Shown here: positions 36,590 to 45,342 of the stretch, in pieces
How the letters are laid out: each line of letters begins with the position of its first letter
Numbering within the stretch: position 1 is the first letter of the stretch
DNA from: Chryseolinea soli
GTDB lineage: Bacteria; Bacteroidota; Bacteroidia; Cytophagales; Cyclobacteriaceae
Length of the DNA: 64,000 bases
Assembly: GCF_003589925.1 (NCBI RefSeq)
Contig: NZ_CP032382.1
Location: forward strand, 372,001 to 436,000
Reading direction: 5' to 3'
Made by a program: the position numbers and the translations under genes
The notes under the pieces: generated by a model
Seen by the model: the letters and a program-made list of their open reading frames with translations, nothing else
Told to the model about the DNA's origin: nothing
Database searches by the model: none

Positions 36590-37237
36590 ATGAAGAAGTA
36601 CTATTTTTTACTCGCCAGCATCGTGCTTCTTTTCCTATCGCTGTGGGGCTTTTCCGACAACCTGGTGACCGATGTGGGTCAGAAAAGTAATAGCGATCCA
36701 AAGTTCATCATACACGGCCTATTCTGTTTTGCCTGGTTTATTATCCTGGTCATTCAAACCACCTACATCACGAAAGGGAGCTATCGCGCACACATCAGCC
36801 TGGGCGTTGCCGGTATGGTGGCCGCCATCGGCGTGTTGATCACAACGGTTTACATTTTTATTGTTATTTATGACGGGTGGCACAAGCTGGACTACACCGC
36901 CCGGTGCAACAGGTTTCTTTTGCCGAGCTTTGCCTTACTGGTATGGCTGGGCTACCGCCATAGAAAGCATGCCGAAACACACAAACGGCTCATGTATGTT
37001 GCATCGCTGTACATGCTGGCTCCGATCTTGGGCAGGGCCATGGGCCACTCGATCCTGGACACATTGATCCCCGTAACGGCCCCGATCACTTGGGATGTTA
37101 CGCTCTTCGGGATCTGGAGTCTTTTTTTCATTTCTCTTTTCCTGTACGACTGGATTACCGCCAGAAAATTTCATAGGGTTAGCAGCTTGGGATTTGTGTG
37201 GTTTCTCCTGGTGTGGACCGTTGCCATTCTAACCTGA
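36590..37237 (+). CDS. Seven-TM membrane protein with conserved His residues, unknown
   Basis: 215 residues with about seven membrane helices, starting MKKYYFLLASIVLLFLSLWG. His residues lie in or near helices (FIIHGLFCFAWF, YRAHISLGVAG, RHRKHAETHKRLMYVAS, GRAMGHSI), a layout that recalls haem-binding or DUF2306-like membrane proteins. I cannot assign a specific family. No operon partner is evident. Function unknown. Confidence 0.7.
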   Translation: MKKYYFLLASIVLLFLSLWGFSDNLVTDVGQKSNSDPKFIIHGLFCFAWFIILVIQTTYITKGSYRAHISLGVAGMVAAIGVLITTVYIFIVIYDGWHKLDYTARCNRFLLPSFALLVWLGYRHRKHAETHKRLMYVASLYMLAPILGRAMGHSILDTLIPVTAPITWDVTLFGIWSLFFISLFLYDWITARKFHRVSSLGFVWFLLVWTVAILT

Positions 37238-37462
37238 CGGTGGTCGCCACGTCGCTCAAAAAATCATCTCAAAGTCGCCTACGAATTGAAAATTTATTAA
37301 ATTTATCCATCTCCACGCCCAAAAACCAAAAGGCATACGTTTTCCCTCATGCTTTTTGTTTTATTAATCGAAAACATGCAGGCTAGCCGTTGCCAGAACA
37401 AGCCAAACGAGCAGCGCCGTTAGATTCATGGAACGATACCCTTTTAACAAAATAACCGTTAT

Positions 37463-37685
37463 ATGGAAGAGAAGGAAATAGACTATTTACTAAACGTTGG
37501 GCAATCTCTGTACCACCGTTGCACTGGCCATCGGGGCCTCGGTTTACTTTGACTATCAGCAAATGGGTCACGTCATGCGACCCATCACGTTTTGGGGTGC
37601 AGTGTCAATCACTACAGGCATGGGAAGTGTGGCTTGTTACCTTTTTACGACCGCAAATCAACTCATTCAAAAAGGAAAAAAATGA
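37463..37685 (+). pseudogene. Small membrane protein gene with an apparent frameshift
   Basis: From ATG 37463 the frame reads MEEKEIDYLLNVG and then goes off into a short tail ending in a stop. In another frame, from just after GTTGGG near 37500, GNLCTTVALAIGASVYFDYQQ leads on to a second hydrophobic segment and ends QLIQKGKK at 37685. Removing one G from the GGG joins the two into one 73-residue two-helix protein. The alternative is a TTG start at 37497. The stop overlaps the next start by four bases (ATGA). Confidence 0.4.
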
Positions 37686-37852
37686 ACGCAAACTATCTAT
37701 TTCTGTTTCCTGTCATCTACATGGCTATGTTTGTCTACTTGGCCATCCTGGTGGCTGTTACCCAAAAAAGAGCTGCGAAAAAAAGACGTTCAAATGTCGC
37801 CGCATCAAAAAAGAAAAGCCACTGCGCATATGGCGACGGTGTCCGATCCTAG
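37682..37852 (+). CDS. Small single-TM protein
   Basis: 56-residue product from the ATG at 37682, overlapping the preceding frame's stop (ATGA). It has one membrane helix (LFLFPVIYMAMFVYLAILVAV) followed by a very basic tail (KRAAKKRRSN, then KKKSH). Coupling to the upstream frame supports it; no family recognised. Confidence 0.42.
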   Translation: MNANYLFLFPVIYMAMFVYLAILVAVTQKRAAKKRRSNVAASKKKSHCAYGDGVRS

Positions 37853-37949
37853 ACATTTTTGGAGTTGAGTGACATTAATCCGGGCGTTAGCCCCGAGCCT
37901 CATCGAAGAAATTAATACATTCACAAAACCATACTTCAACCGATACTTT

Positions 37950-39356
37950 ATGCGCCTTCGTTTTTCCGCGATGGTTATACTGACCATTCTTTGCAGTCCC
38001 CTGCACGCCCAGTTTGCCACACCACTGAAAGATTCGATTCAATCCACAGTCCTGGACGAACGACGAGACATCGAGATCATCCTGCCCGCGAACTACGGCA
38101 ACGACACAACACACTACGACGTGTGGTACGTGCTGGACGGCGAGTGGAACACCCATACCTTTACGAATATTTTCAGCTTCCTGGTGGCCATTCAGTTCGC
38201 GCCGCCCGCCATCCTTGTGAGCGTACCCAACCGTTACGAGAATGGTTTCAATCTGCGCGACCGCGACTTGACGCCCACTCCCATTGCCTACGTGGATCGT
38301 TCCGGTGGTGCCAAAAACTTTCTATCATTTTTTGAGCGGGAGCTGATGCCCTACATCAACGGCAAGTACCGCGTCAGCGGCGAGAGTGGGATCTTCGGAT
38401 CGTCCTTTGGCGGCCTGTTCACGATCTACGCGATGCTCGAAAGACCTTCACTGTTTCGTTTTTATACAACGGCCGACCCGGCGCTGCATAATGATGGACA
38501 GCTGATTCCCCGGCTGGCGGCGCAGCGGTTTCCCGGCATGACGTTCTCCAACACCGTGCTCAATATCGGCGGACGCGAAGGGATCTCTTATCCTGAAATG
38601 GCCCGGGACCTCATGGACAGTGTGCTAACGACCTCGGCGCCTGCCGGACTACACTGGCAATCGATGCTCTACCCGAATGAAACACACGGCTCCAGTGTAT
38701 TCAAATCCAACTACGACGGCCTTAAATATAGTTACCTCGGATACTTTGTCCGCAACGCGCGATGCTATCCCAACCACGGGATCGTATTGAAGGATCGGCC
38801 CGTGCGACTTTTCGTGCCGACCGATAATTCCGACATCCGCTACACGATGGATGGAACTGCGCCGAGCCGGTCGAGTAAAAAAATGGATGATCACCTGCAG
38901 ATCAGCGAACCGGAAAAACTAAAACTCTACTCCTTTTCACCGAGCGGACGCTATGACCACGAAATCCCGGTGGAACTTCGGTCGGGCGACTACCTGCGTC
39001 CCAAAAAAGCGGCCGCGAAATTTAAAGCCGATCGCCGGTTGGCCGGAACTTTCAAAGCAAATGCGTCCGGCCTGATGGACGGGTGGGTGCAGATCGACAA
39101 AGACGGATACTACGTATTTCAACTCACGCCACCGGCAGGCACAAAGCTTTTCTTCAACGATTCACTGCTGCTTCAAATCGATGAAAAAACGGCGCACACG
39201 CGGCAGGCCATCATATTGCCGCTCCGCAGCGGAAAGTATGCGCTGCGAGTCGAACGTCCTGCTGATCCGCGCGACAATTCACCTCTGTATTTCGGCTTGT
39301 ATTACAGTGAAAACGGTCAGGATGATTGGTGGGCAAACCCGATCGTGAAATGGTAG
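37950..39356 (+). CDS. Exported alpha/beta-hydrolase esterase with CHB_HEX_C-like and C-terminal beta domains
   Basis: Start chosen at 37950, because it gives signal peptide MRLRFSAMVILTILCSPLHA; the frame extends upstream to a GTG at 37869. The N-terminal half is a putative-esterase (IroE/Fes-like) domain with nucleophile motif GIFGSSFGGLFTIYAMLERP and a likely catalytic His in YPNETHGSSVF. Next comes a segment RYTMDGTAPSRSSKK of the chitobiase C-terminal (CHB_HEX_C) type. The last part (DGWVQIDKDGYYVFQLTPP to LYFGLYYSENG) resembles a PA14-like sheet. Such a fusion suggests a surface or periplasmic carbohydrate esterase. Substrate unknown. Confidence 0.85.
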   Translation: MRLRFSAMVILTILCSPLHAQFATPLKDSIQSTVLDERRDIEIILPANYGNDTTHYDVWYVLDGEWNTHTFTNIFSFLVAIQFAPPAILVSVPNRYENGFNLRDRDLTPTPIAYVDRSGGAKNFLSFFERELMPYINGKYRVSGESGIFGSSFGGLFTIYAMLERPSLFRFYTTADPALHNDGQLIPRLAAQRFPGMTFSNTVLNIGGREGISYPEMARDLMDSVLTTSAPAGLHWQSMLYPNETHGSSVFKSNYDGLKYSYLGYFVRNARCYPNHGIVLKDRPVRLFVPTDNSDIRYTMDGTAPSRSSKKMDDHLQISEPEKLKLYSFSPSGRYDHEIPVELRSGDYLRPKKAAAKFKADRRLAGTFKANASGLMDGWVQIDKDGYYVFQLTPPAGTKLFFNDSLLLQIDEKTAHTRQAIILPLRSGKYALRVERPADPRDNSPLYFGLYYSENGQDDWWANPIVKW

Positions 39357-39489
39357 CGACTATAAACCTTTGCCTATACAAAATCTTCTCAAAGTGTCAA
39401 TAGTTTAGAATCGCCAAGTGGGCATTTAAATGATTTTTCTGTGACTTTCAGCATCGCGTTGCATTCCTCGATAAGGAACACTTTGCCGT

Positions 39490-40182
39490 ATGCCCATAAA
39501 ACCAAACCCAATTGCCACGCATTGCTTCATCGGTCTTTGTACTTTAACATTGTTCGCCACTTGCCAGACCGAAAAAATAAAGCAACAACCTGCCACCTTC
39601 TACGACGCCATCCTCGGGCAAATCGTTTATGACCGGTACTATTCCTGTCTTGACACCTTCTTAAGAGACAAAAACTTAATGAAAATTGATTCGGCCTATT
39701 GGAAAGGATCCGTTTCGGTGTCAACGTTCTCCAGGCTTGTAGCTGCCCTTAAAAGGGAGCGAAAGAATATGAACCAAAAATGCAAGATCACGTTCCATCC
39801 CGACCTGGGCCGCTCCTACAGCGCACACACCATACCCGACGTAGCAAAAAAAGAACTGCAACAGATACTAGTGACGGACACCGCGTTCCAACAAACCTTC
39901 CCGGGCGATCAAGCACTCGACTCCCTTTTTATCCCTTGCGGTCTTCACGCATCCGATTTTAATATTGATTTTCTTCAAATCGAGCCTCCGCCCCAAAAAA
40001 GGCGCGTGCTCTATAGCTCGATAAGTCTTTCCATGCCTGTCTTCAATTCTAACAAAACGCGAGCTGTGCTTTATTGCGAATATCATGGTGATAGTCCGTA
40101 TGGAGAGGGGGTCTTTGTGTTTGTGGAGAAGCAGGAAGGCGAATGGAAAGTGTATAAGTATTTGGTGAACTGGCAAAGCTAA
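39490..40182 (+). CDS. Exported or lipoprotein of unknown function
   Basis: 230 residues. The N-terminus (MPIKPNPIATHCFIGLCTLT, then LFATCQTEK) looks like a signal sequence ending at a possible, non-ideal lipobox Cys. The mature part is mixed alpha/beta with no recognised motif; the last strand pair GEGVFVFVEKQEGEWKVYKY is typical of exported Bacteroidota unknowns. It is followed 15 bp later by the second inverted-repeat element. Confidence 0.65.
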   Translation: MPIKPNPIATHCFIGLCTLTLFATCQTEKIKQQPATFYDAILGQIVYDRYYSCLDTFLRDKNLMKIDSAYWKGSVSVSTFSRLVAALKRERKNMNQKCKITFHPDLGRSYSAHTIPDVAKKELQQILVTDTAFQQTFPGDQALDSLFIPCGLHASDFNIDFLQIEPPPQKRRVLYSSISLSMPVFNSNKTRAVLYCEYHGDSPYGEGVFVFVEKQEGEWKVYKYLVNWQS

Positions 40183-40197
40183 TCCTTCTGAACCCAC

Positions 40198-40487
40198 AAG
40201 CCCAAAGGGCTTCTCTGTCATAGCCCCCAGCGAAGCTGGGGGAAGTAGATCAAAATGATTTCCAACCTCGAAGAGGTTACCCCTTAGGCCGGTAGCTCTA
40301 TTTGCAACCTCAGGTCTATTCGAGTTGAAGGGTATTAAAGCATTTATTGAGATTTAATCATAAACATAATGCATTGCCGAATCCGTGGTGGTCATCCCCA
40401 AAAAGGTAACCCTTACAGGGTTGAAATGCACAAATGCCGTTTCGCCCGGTTGCACCGGGCGTTATGATGGGGAAGCCCTACGGGCTT
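40198..40487. repeat. 290-bp composite inverted-repeat (REP/MITE-like) element, copy 2 (inverted)
   Basis: Same architecture as 16016-16263, in opposite orientation and more diverged. Outer hairpins are AAGCCC-AAA-GGGCTT (left) and AAGCCC-TAC-GGGCTT (right). Inner hairpins are CCCCCAGC-GAA-GCTGGGGG at 40224-40242, AACCTC-GAA-GAGGTT at 40264-40278, AACCCT-TAC-AGGGTT at 40408-40422, and CGCCCGGT-TGC-ACCGGGCG at 40443-40461. The two G/C-rich hairpins are swapped relative to copy 1. The rest of the gap up to 40696 shows no gene. Confidence 0.8.
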
Positions 40488-40696
40488 AAATCCAGTTTGA
40501 GTTTCATTTGTATCGGCTTGAAATGCAGCTTGAGTTTTTTTGTGCGAGGAGTAACTGTCGTTTGTTGTAGGAATGACAAGATTTTTTTGGGGGAATCATC
40601 CGGGGTGCCGATAGTTCGTTTGGGTTTTTATCGCAGAACAAGGACGGCTAAAAATGCAAAACTTTATGGGTATATTGGTTTCAACCCACCGCTCCT

Positions 40697-43687
40697 ATGA
40701 AACCTGTTTTCCCCGCACTCATTTTTCTCCTCTTCAGTTGCAACACCGATAAAACCAATTCAGGCCTTTCTCCCCAAGACGCGCTCAAAACCTTTACCCT
40801 GGCCGACGGCTTCACGATCGAACTTGTCGCCGCCGAACCCATGATTGCCGACCCCGTGGCGATGGACGTTGACGAACACGGCAACCTTTATGTGGCCGAG
40901 ATGCATGGCTACCCGCTCGACACCCACGGCTCGGGTGTCATCAAATTGTTGACCGACACCAACGGCGACGGCTTTCCCGACAAGAGCACCGTGTATGCCG
41001 ACAGTCTCGTGTTGCCCATGGGCGTGATGTGTTGGAAGAAGGGCATCATCGTGGTGGATTCTCCTGATGTGATCTACCTGGAAGATACGGATCGCGATGG
41101 AGAAGCCGATCACAAAGAAATTCTTCTGACAGGCTTTGCCTTGTCCAACCCACAACACAACGCCAACACCCCGGTATTTGGCCTCGACAATTGGATCTAC
41201 ATCGCCCACCAGGGAGAAGTGACACCCAAAGTGTATATAAAAGAATTTGGCGACATCGGGGCGGCCATACGGTTCCCTCAATTTTCCAGTGCGCCAACTT
41301 TGCCACAGAATGCCAACGGACGAAGCATCCGGTTCAAACCCGATGCAAAAGAAATCGAAATGCTGTCGGGCGAATCGCAATATGGACAAGCGTTTGATCC
41401 TTGGGGGCATTTGCTGGGTACCGCCAATGCCAATCATTTATTTCACGAGGTGATTGCCGCCCGTTACCTGAATCGAAACCCCAACTTGCGCCTGGCAACT
41501 TCCCTTCAAATGCTTCCCGACCACGGCGACGCCTGCGAAGTTTTTCCCACGACCTTGAATCCCGAACATCAGTTGCTCACCGATGTGGGTGTGATCACGT
41601 CGTCGTGCGGTGTCACCTGGTCTGAAGGAGGATTATTTCCCAAACCATTCGACGAGATCACCTTCATCGCCGAGCCGGTTCACAACCTGGTGCACACAGA
41701 CAAGCTCGCCGACAAAGGAGCAACCTTCACAGCAAGCCGGGTGTATGAAAGAAAAGAATTTCTCACCTCCACGGATGCCTGGTGCCGGCCCGTGAATTTT
41801 TATATAGGGCCTGACGGCGCGCTCTACATCATCGACTACTACCGAAAGATCATCGAACATCCCGAATGGATGAGCGAGGAAGTGGCCGCTTCCGGGAAAT
41901 TATATGAGGGGTCTGACAAAGGAAGGATCTATCGTGTGACGCCGACGGGAACATCGCCGCTTAGTTGGTGCGGTCAAATTAAATTGGGCGACGCATCGAC
42001 GTCGGAATTGGTGAAACAGCTGGCGAGTCATAACATCTGGTGGCGAAGGACGGCCCAGCGGTTGTTGATGGACCGGCATGATGTGTCGGCCGTTCCTTTT
42101 TTGAAGCAAGTCATCGATACAACCAAGTTTGCTCCGGCTGTCGTTCATGCCTTGTGGGCTATGGAAGGACTTGGGGCGACCGATGTGGGTTATTTGCAAA
42201 AAGCGTTGAAGCATTCCGTTGGCGGTGTTCGTGAAAATGCCATCAAGATCGCGGAGCTTCATTTGAAAGACATGCCTTCGCTTGAAAATGATTTGCTACC
42301 GCTACAAAACGATGCGGACGCCAAGGTGAGGTTTCAACTGCTCTGCACCTTGGGGGATCTGAACACCAAACCCTCGGCGAGCGCACGTCAAAACATTTTA
42401 CGTCATGACATCGAAGACGAATGGGTGCAAGTGGCCGCGCTCAGTGCGACCCGTGGTCATGAATTGGAAATGCTCGAGGGAGCTGTCAAAGATCTGGCGG
42501 GCAAAGAAACTCCGGGCAGGAAGTCCTTCATCGTGAATTGTGCATCGGTTGCCGCATTGTCTAAAGATGAAAACAACATCCGGAAAATGATTTCCCTGGC
42601 TACACAAACCAACGCCGCCGCCGATGTGTGGTGGCAAGCCGCCATCCTCCAGGGCGTGGCCGGCGCGGGAGGAGAAGTTGAAATTCCCACCGCCGGGTTG
42701 GCAACGTCGCTGTTGACATCGTTCAAAGATCCTGCACCCTCCGAACGCAGAAAAGCAGAAGTCGCACTTCTTTGCAAAAAAGGAATTGAAGATCAAACCC
42801 TGAAAAAGAAAATCATCCAGGCCGCTCGCGGCATTGCCGTGGATGAAACAAAAGACATTTCCCTCCGCGAAGATGCCCTTGGCATTTTAGTCCTGGACGC
42901 CGACGCTGATTCGCTTTTATATCAAAAGGTCATATCGCCTTCTACTCCCGAAAGTCTCCAGAAAATTGCCGTCAAGGTCTACGCAAAATTTAACGCGACA
43001 GCGGCAGGAAAGTATTTCGTTGCCCACTGGAAGACACTGACACCCGCCCTTCGCGACGTGGCGATGGACGCCTTTCTTTCCTCCTCGCAAAGCGCGGTCA
43101 TTTTGTTGGATGCCATTCAAAGCAAACAAATCCAACCCGCCACGATCGGCTGGCCGCGCATGGTCGAGTTGATGAACAACGACGATGCGGAAATCAAAAA
43201 ACGTGCGCGCGCATTATTGGCGAATGAACAAACGGATCGAAATGAGATCTTTAAAAAATACGAGCCCGCGCTTTCACTACAAGGCGACGCCGCGAAGGGA
43301 GCCATTGTCTTTAAAAATGTTTGTTCGCTTTGCCACCAGATCAACGGCGCAAACGGCCGCGCCTTCGGTCCGGACCTGGCCACGATCAGAAACCGCGACA
43401 AACAATTCATCATGGCCGACATCCTCGATCCCAACCGTTCCATCGCCGACGGCTACGAACTCTGGAAAATAGAACGCACCAACGGCGAATCCTTGACCGG
43501 AATTATATCTTCCGAAACATCAACGACGCTCACCGTACGCTTCGCCAGCGGGCACGAAACAACCGTTCCCCGCAACGAGATCACCAAACTTGAAGCCATC
43601 GAAACCTCCGCCATGCCCAGAGGCCTTGAGAGCGCTGTTTCGATGGAGGAGATGGCGGATCTTATGGCGTTTATCAAGAGTAATTGA
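40697..43687 (+). CDS. TIGR02604-type membrane-bound dehydrogenase/HEAT-repeat/cytochrome c lipoprotein
   Basis: 996-residue lipoprotein (FPALIFLLFSC lipobox). The N-terminal beta-propeller (about residues 30-400) has the opening FTLADGFTIELVAAEPMIADPVAMDVDEHGNLYVAEM of 'putative membrane-bound dehydrogenase' proteins. HEAT-like repeats fill the middle (about 430-850). The C-terminal haem domain carries CSLCH (residues 876-880), then FGPDLATIRNRDKQFIMADILDPNRSIADGYE, the TIGR02603 haem-binding pattern. Such proteins are common in Planctomycetes and in some Cytophagales; they are thought to oxidise sugars or related compounds at the envelope, but substrates are unproven. It appears monocistronic. 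Confidence 0.9.
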   Translation: MKPVFPALIFLLFSCNTDKTNSGLSPQDALKTFTLADGFTIELVAAEPMIADPVAMDVDEHGNLYVAEMHGYPLDTHGSGVIKLLTDTNGDGFPDKSTVYADSLVLPMGVMCWKKGIIVVDSPDVIYLEDTDRDGEADHKEILLTGFALSNPQHNANTPVFGLDNWIYIAHQGEVTPKVYIKEFGDIGAAIRFPQFSSAPTLPQNANGRSIRFKPDAKEIEMLSGESQYGQAFDPWGHLLGTANANHLFHEVIAARYLNRNPNLRLATSLQMLPDHGDACEVFPTTLNPEHQLLTDVGVITSSCGVTWSEGGLFPKPFDEITFIAEPVHNLVHTDKLADKGATFTASRVYERKEFLTSTDAWCRPVNFYIGPDGALYIIDYYRKIIEHPEWMSEEVAASGKLYEGSDKGRIYRVTPTGTSPLSWCGQIKLGDASTSELVKQLASHNIWWRRTAQRLLMDRHDVSAVPFLKQVIDTTKFAPAVVHALWAMEGLGATDVGYLQKALKHSVGGVRENAIKIAELHLKDMPSLENDLLPLQNDADAKVRFQLLCTLGDLNTKPSASARQNILRHDIEDEWVQVAALSATRGHELEMLEGAVKDLAGKETPGRKSFIVNCASVAALSKDENNIRKMISLATQTNAAADVWWQAAILQGVAGAGGEVEIPTAGLATSLLTSFKDPAPSERRKAEVALLCKKGIEDQTLKKKIIQAARGIAVDETKDISLREDALGILVLDADADSLLYQKVISPSTPESLQKIAVKVYAKFNATAAGKYFVAHWKTLTPALRDVAMDAFLSSSQSAVILLDAIQSKQIQPATIGWPRMVELMNNDDAEIKKRARALLANEQTDRNEIFKKYEPALSLQGDAAKGAIVFKNVCSLCHQINGANGRAFGPDLATIRNRDKQFIMADILDPNRSIADGYELWKIERTNGESLTGIISSETSTTLTVRFASGHETTVPRNEITKLEAIETSAMPRGLESAVSMEEMADLMAFIKSN

Positions 43688-43787
43688 AAGTGCTTTTTCG
43701 TTTTGTTCGGTAACGAACCATCATCAGCCGAACCTCTTTGGCTTTTCTCCGTTTGATAAAATTGCCTCTTATTTGTAAATTGTCAGT

Positions 43788-44330
43788 ATGTTAGGTTCAA
43801 CGCAATCCCGAAAAACCAAAGAGCTTATTCTTTACATTGCCAATCGGCTTTCATCAAAGAATAACTATGGCCTCACGCTCCTGAATAAAAGCCTATACTT
43901 TATCGATAGCATATCTTATTTAAAAAGGGGAAAGGGCATTTCCAATTTCACCTATGTTAAACAAACTTTTGGCCCCACTCCCGAGCCCCGACAATTTTTG
44001 TTCCTAAGAGACACCATGGTCGCGTCGGGAGACATTGAAATAACCGAATCCGAATTCTTTGGTCGGCTTCAGAAAAGATTTGTAGCCAGAAGAGAACCAG
44101 AAGTCGACGTATTCAATGTCGAGGAGATTATTATCATCGACGACGTGCTGTCTAACATCGAAGATTTTACTGGCGCCCAAATAAGCGAGATGTCTCACGA
44201 GTTTCCGGCCTGGAAAGCAGCTGCCGACCGGGAAGAACTACCCCTCTTCACGTTTCTGTTATCTTCAAAAACCCCAACGGAAAGCGATATCGAATGGGCT
44301 AAAGCAGCGATCGAGGAGTGTATCGAATAG
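43788..44330 (+). CDS. Panacea-domain (DUF4065, SocA-like antitoxin) protein
   Basis: 180 residues. The Panacea/DUF4065 core is seen as LTLLNKSLYFIDSISYLKRGKGISNFTYVKQTFGPTPEP, with the C-terminal TGAQISEMSHEFPAW. The family serves as the antitoxin half of varied toxin-antitoxin systems and as a protease-adaptor (SocA). A cognate toxin would be expected next to it; downstream only a short frame of 46 codons (44331-44471) is seen. It may be an orphan or the toxin may be decayed. Confidence 0.8.
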   Translation: MLGSTQSRKTKELILYIANRLSSKNNYGLTLLNKSLYFIDSISYLKRGKGISNFTYVKQTFGPTPEPRQFLFLRDTMVASGDIEITESEFFGRLQKRFVARREPEVDVFNVEEIIIIDDVLSNIEDFTGAQISEMSHEFPAWKAAADREELPLFTFLLSSKTPTESDIEWAKAAIEECIE

Positions 44331-44471
44331 CGCAAACTAAAAAAGTTTACTCAACAGTTAGATCTGCTGTATCGTTCTCATTCCAGAATGGAGGAGTTCA
44401 ACAACGCCATAACCTGGTTTTTAAGCAGGACGCCCGATCCCCATTGTGCTTCGATATCGAACGCGTTGTAA
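44331..44471 (+). pseudogene. Short in-frame ORF after the Panacea gene, possible toxin remnant
   Basis: The frame of the Panacea gene continues open for 46 codons after its stop and reads RKLKKFTQQLDLLYRSHSRM, then EEFNNAITWFLSRTPDPHC. There is no ATG except the internal one at 44388. The composition looks protein-like rather than random and the end is abrupt. It could be the remnant of a partner gene. A short overlapping GTG frame (44318-44509) reads through the same bases. Neither is convincing. Confidence 0.25.
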
Positions 44472-44534
44472 AGTCGATTTCGATTGGCGAGCATATTGAT
44501 CAGCCTTAACAAATTATGAAACCTACACCCTGAA

Positions 44535-44795
44535 ATGAAAAGAGCAATCGGTACCATAGTCTATTATGCGCTTCTTTATGCTCTGGTCGTCTATCTCCTG
44601 AATCATTCCCATTCGTTGGATCTCTCTTTGAATCATATGGTGCTTATGGCCCTTTGCATCGTGGCAATCTCCATTGTTGCCTTTATCCATTCTTGCACCA
44701 TGGTCGTAAAAGGCAACCGATCACACATTTTCCCATTGATCATTCACTTTTGCGCGGTCTTGGTTGTGGTGTTCGTTCTACGGACCGTATTCTAA
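44535..44795 (+). CDS. Small three-TM membrane protein
   Basis: 86 residues made up almost entirely of three membrane helices (IVYYALLYALVVYLL, HMVLMALCIVAISIVAFI, LIIHFCAVLVVVFVL) joined by short polar loops. No family recognised. ATG start; about 100 bp before the SdpI-family gene. Confidence 0.6.
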   Translation: MKRAIGTIVYYALLYALVVYLLNHSHSLDLSLNHMVLMALCIVAISIVAFIHSCTMVVKGNRSHIFPLIIHFCAVLVVVFVLRTVF

Positions 44796-44894
44796 AGTGT
44801 TACGCCCTGTTTTCCGGGCATCTATCAAACTGCAAAAACATTTCAGTACGCAAGATTACATTGAAGCATAGTCGCCCACCAATCTATCACCACT

Positions 44895-45212
44895 ATGCTA
44901 CCCTACATTATCGCCTTCTCCTGCCTCATCCCCCTGGGCATCTGGCTCCGCTTCTTCACGCCCCGGCGAAATTTCTGGTTTGGCTACCGGACCGAACGAA
45001 CCTTGCAAAATGAAGAGGATTGGAAAATGGCGAATAAGCTCTTGGGAATTTGCTCCATCTACTCGGGGTTGGTGCTCACGGCGTCATCCATTAGTGCTAT
45101 ATTCTTTCCCGAACTGCGGGTCGAGTACATTATCCTCATGTTCATTGTCTTTGCAATGGCTTCCATTTTTATTGTGGAATATTTTATGGATTCAAATATC
45201 CACTCCGACTGA
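44895..45212 (+). CDS. SdpI-family small membrane protein
   Basis: 105 residues with three membrane helices. The SdpI-type motif is FWFGYRTERTLQNEEDWKMANKL after the first helix, as in the immunity protein SdpI of Bacillus and its broad family. In the absence of sdpC-like toxin genes nearby, an immunity role is not supported; many family members are of unknown function. The name rests on the motif alone. Confidence 0.8.
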   Translation: MLPYIIAFSCLIPLGIWLRFFTPRRNFWFGYRTERTLQNEEDWKMANKLLGICSIYSGLVLTASSISAIFFPELRVEYIILMFIVFAMASIFIVEYFMDSNIHSD

Positions 45213-45342
45213 CCCCCTCAGCTCCCCCTACTAGTGTCACAAGGCTCCTGCTTGACACAATCCCCCCTTCACAAAGTCGGAATAACACCCTAAAAAAATA
45301 AGATTGGTCGCCTACGTTTGTCTGAAACAACAAAGCGACATC

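Noticed and set aside
40434..40700. 88-residue plus-strand frame at the end of repeat copy 2
   Set aside because: It begins in the repeat, its sequence has no recognisable pattern, and it overlaps the start of the TIGR02604 gene.
44318..44509. 63-residue GTG frame overlapping the Panacea gene end
   Set aside because: It overlaps the 46-codon continuation in another frame and has no recognisable motif; neither can be supported as an intact toxin gene.
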